Part shown: piece after piece, positions 6,501 through 7,628 of the stretch | Layout of the letters: every line of letters starts with the position of its first letter | Position numbering within the stretch: the first letter of the stretch is position 1 | Assembly (NCBI GenBank): GCA_955651875.1 | Contig: CATPAP010000112.1 | Span: forward strand, 1 to 7,628 | DNA from: Candidatus Dormiibacterota bacterium | GTDB lineage: Bacteria; Chloroflexota; Dormibacteria; Aeolococcales; Aeolococcaceae | Direction: 5' to 3' | DNA length: 7,628 nucleotides | Made by a program: the position numbers and the translations under genes | Notes under the pieces: generated by a model | Database searches by the model: none | What the model was told of the DNA's origin: nothing | The model's input: only the letters and a program-made list of their open reading frames with translations

Positions 6501-7160
6501 GTGTCGGAGCACACAGGAGCAGGTCTGCCGCCCAGCGAATCCCCGCAGATCCGGCCTCCATTCCCCTCCTACGAAGAGTTCGCTTCCGGCCTGCTCGAGG
6601 CGATCGACACGTCGGGCCTGAGCATCGAGGATGTGCGCCATCACGTCGAGCCCGGCATCGGCGAGCGGCGTTTCGAGTGCACCGTACGGCTGTCGCCCTC
6701 GGAGCCACCGTCGCGCTACCACGTGCACATCAACTTCGCGTGGGACGCGCTCATGACCTACGTCGCCAGCTACGGCAGCGGAGCAGACTGCGAGCTCTAC
6801 CACGACGAGGAGGAGGCGCAGGACTGCCCGCATCAGCACCTCGCCCCCCAGCCGTTCGTCGAGATCGAGGCTGAGTTCGTGCTCGGCGACGGTGGCTACG
6901 AGCTGCAGGATGTCGGCGAGGTGGGAACCTGGGTCGACACCGTGCAGACGCTGATCGGCAAGGCGTTCCCCGACGACGACCGGCCATCAGTGCACATCGG
7001 CCTCGCGGCGCTTGGACGCACCACTCTGGTGGAGAAGTTCACCGCCGAGCACTCGTGGCTCATCGACTTCGAGAAGCCGCCCGAGCTCGGGACGATCGCC
7101 CGCCAGGTGCAGACGGCGCTGCGGATCGTCCCCCAGCTGGCCGATCGGTTGCCGATCTAG
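6501..7160 (+). CDS. Uncharacterised acidic soluble protein with Cys/His cluster
   Basis: A 219-aa protein of a family I do not recognise. The GTG start abuts the TAG of the membrane-protein gene (6498-6500), with GGGAC in the preceding bases as a weak ribosome site. There is no signal peptide or membrane helix. It begins with a Pro/Ser-rich tail (1-24), then a helical region EEFASGLLEAIDTSGLSIED (about 25-44). A beta-rich part follows, with FECTVRLS (58-65) and YHVHINFAWDALMTYVASYG (73-92). An acidic segment holds Cys97, His101, Cys109, His111 and His113 (CPHQH at 109-113), which could bind a metal. The C-terminal half has VDTVQTLIGKAF (145-156), FTAEHSWLIDF (180-190) and a final helix (about 197-213). 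Unbroken coding with ordinary residue composition, and tight packing with its neighbours, support a real gene. It converges on folK with an 11-nt gap. Confidence 0.75.
   Translation: MSEHTGAGLPPSESPQIRPPFPSYEEFASGLLEAIDTSGLSIEDVRHHVEPGIGERRFECTVRLSPSEPPSRYHVHINFAWDALMTYVASYGSGADCELYHDEEEAQDCPHQHLAPQPFVEIEAEFVLGDGGYELQDVGEVGTWVDTVQTLIGKAFPDDDRPSVHIGLAALGRTTLVEKFTAEHSWLIDFEKPPELGTIARQVQTALRIVPQLADRLPI
7143..7157. terminator. Short hairpin at the convergent gene ends, weak terminator candidate
   Basis: GATCGG (7143-7148) and CCGATC (7152-7157) can form a perfect 6-bp stem with a TTG loop, right before the TAG of the uncharacterised gene and near the end of folK. No T-run follows on either strand, so it is not a standard intrinsic terminator. 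It could mark transcript ends or be coincidence. Confidence 0.2.
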
Positions 7161-7171
7161 AGGCGGGGCGG

Positions 7172-7612
7172 TCAGAGGTCGCGGCCGAGCTCTTTGAGCA
7201 GGCGGGCGATGAAGGGACGGTTGGCGATCTGAGGGTGGGGGACGGTGAGCCCGGGCTGGTCGACTGAGATGTCCCCGCTGTCGCCGAGGAGGAGGATGTC
7301 GACGTCAGCGCGGCGGGGGCCCCAGTGGTAGGTGTCGCGCCGGCCGGCATCGCGCTCGGCGGCAGCGGTGTGGTCGAGCCACTGCTGCGGTGACCACGGT
7401 CGGGGGGCGCGCAGGCGCAGCACCTGGTTGTGAAAGTCGCCCTGGCCGGTCACCCCGACTGGGCGGGTGAGAATCTCCTGTGAGACGGCCTCGACGACCA
7501 CGCCGTCGCGGGCGAGGAGCTCGCGGAGTCGGGCCAGGGCACGTCCGCGGTGTCCGAGGTTGGCACCGAGCGCCACCCAGGCAGTGTCGGTGCTGGCGCT
7601 GCTCGCCGTCAT
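7172..7612 (-). CDS. folK: 6-hydroxymethyl-7,8-dihydropterin pyrophosphokinase (HPPK)
   Basis: FolK transfers pyrophosphate from ATP to 6-hydroxymethyl-7,8-dihydropterin, the step before dihydropteroate synthase in folate synthesis, in the cytoplasm. The 146-aa protein has the family signatures in order: VALGANLGHR (13-22), RPVGVTGQGDFHNQVLRL (50-67), then the catalytic WGPRRADVDILL (97-108), with Arg100 and the Mg-binding Asp103 and Asp105. Next come GLTVPHP (the VPHP motif) and RPFIARLL near the C-terminus. The length is close to the usual 150-170 aa. The ATG is at 7612-7610. It contains ATGA, so a gene upstream on the same strand may end at 7611-7609, its visible tail reading PGPTG then stop. 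folB or folP would be the usual neighbours, but only 20 bases are visible and they do not identify it. folK is convergent with the uncharacterised gene and unrelated to the divergent regulator cluster. Confidence 0.95.
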   Translation of the reverse strand: MTASSASTDTAWVALGANLGHRGRALARLRELLARDGVVVEAVSQEILTRPVGVTGQGDFHNQVLRLRAPRPWSPQQWLDHTAAAERDAGRRDTYHWGPRRADVDILLLGDSGDISVDQPGLTVPHPQIANRPFIARLLKELGRDL

Positions 7613-7628
7613 CCCGTCGGCCCGGGAG

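Noticed and set aside
7609..7628. Possible 3' end of another gene upstream of folK (tail PGPTG and TGA overlapping the folK ATG)
   Set aside because: Only 20 bases are visible; the overlap is suggestive of folate-gene coupling but cannot be called a gene.

Overview
This is a very GC-rich window (roughly 70% by eye), densely packed with genes. Most starts are GTG and the longest non-coding stretch is about 160 bp. The gene families (RecF, a plant/Chloroflexus-style MGDG-synthase-like glycosyltransferase, PATAN/DUF4388 modules, an OmpR-type regulator, HPPK) suggest a high-GC chromosome from Chloroflexota, Dormibacterota (AD3) or a neighbouring terrabacterial lineage. That placement is inference; no rRNA or other phylogenetic marker is present. 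I see no mobile element, CRISPR array, tRNA or rRNA.

Left part, minus strand, 5354 down to 1: four closely spaced genes that read as one operon. In transcription order they are a cytoplasmic protein with three PATAN/DUF4388-like modules, a lipoprotein with Ig-like and beta-propeller regions, a diacylglycerol glycosyltransferase of the MGDG-synthase type, and recF. The junctions are 13 nt, 37 nt and a 4-nt GTGA overlap. recF runs off the left edge and lacks only its last residues or stop.

Centre, 5355-5515: a divergent control region. It holds a candidate extended -10 promoter for the minus operon, a candidate -10 for the plus genes, two overlapping inverted repeats, and three GTSAAG hexamers spaced exactly 10 bp apart just before the response regulator. 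The hexamers resemble a tandem site for an OmpR-family regulator.

Right part, plus strand, 5516-7160: an OmpR/PhoB-type response regulator, a two-helix small membrane protein and an unrecognised acidic soluble protein with a Cys/His cluster, all tightly packed. No histidine kinase is in the window. After an 11-nt convergent gap, folK (HPPK, folate biosynthesis) lies on the minus strand at the right edge and probably overlaps an upstream gene beyond the window.

The part most worth attention is the divergent unit. A response regulator faces an operon led by a PATAN-type protein, a family known from two-component signalling, and that operon also carries an envelope lipoprotein, a membrane glycolipid enzyme and recF. 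A regulatory link to envelope lipid composition is plausible but inferred.
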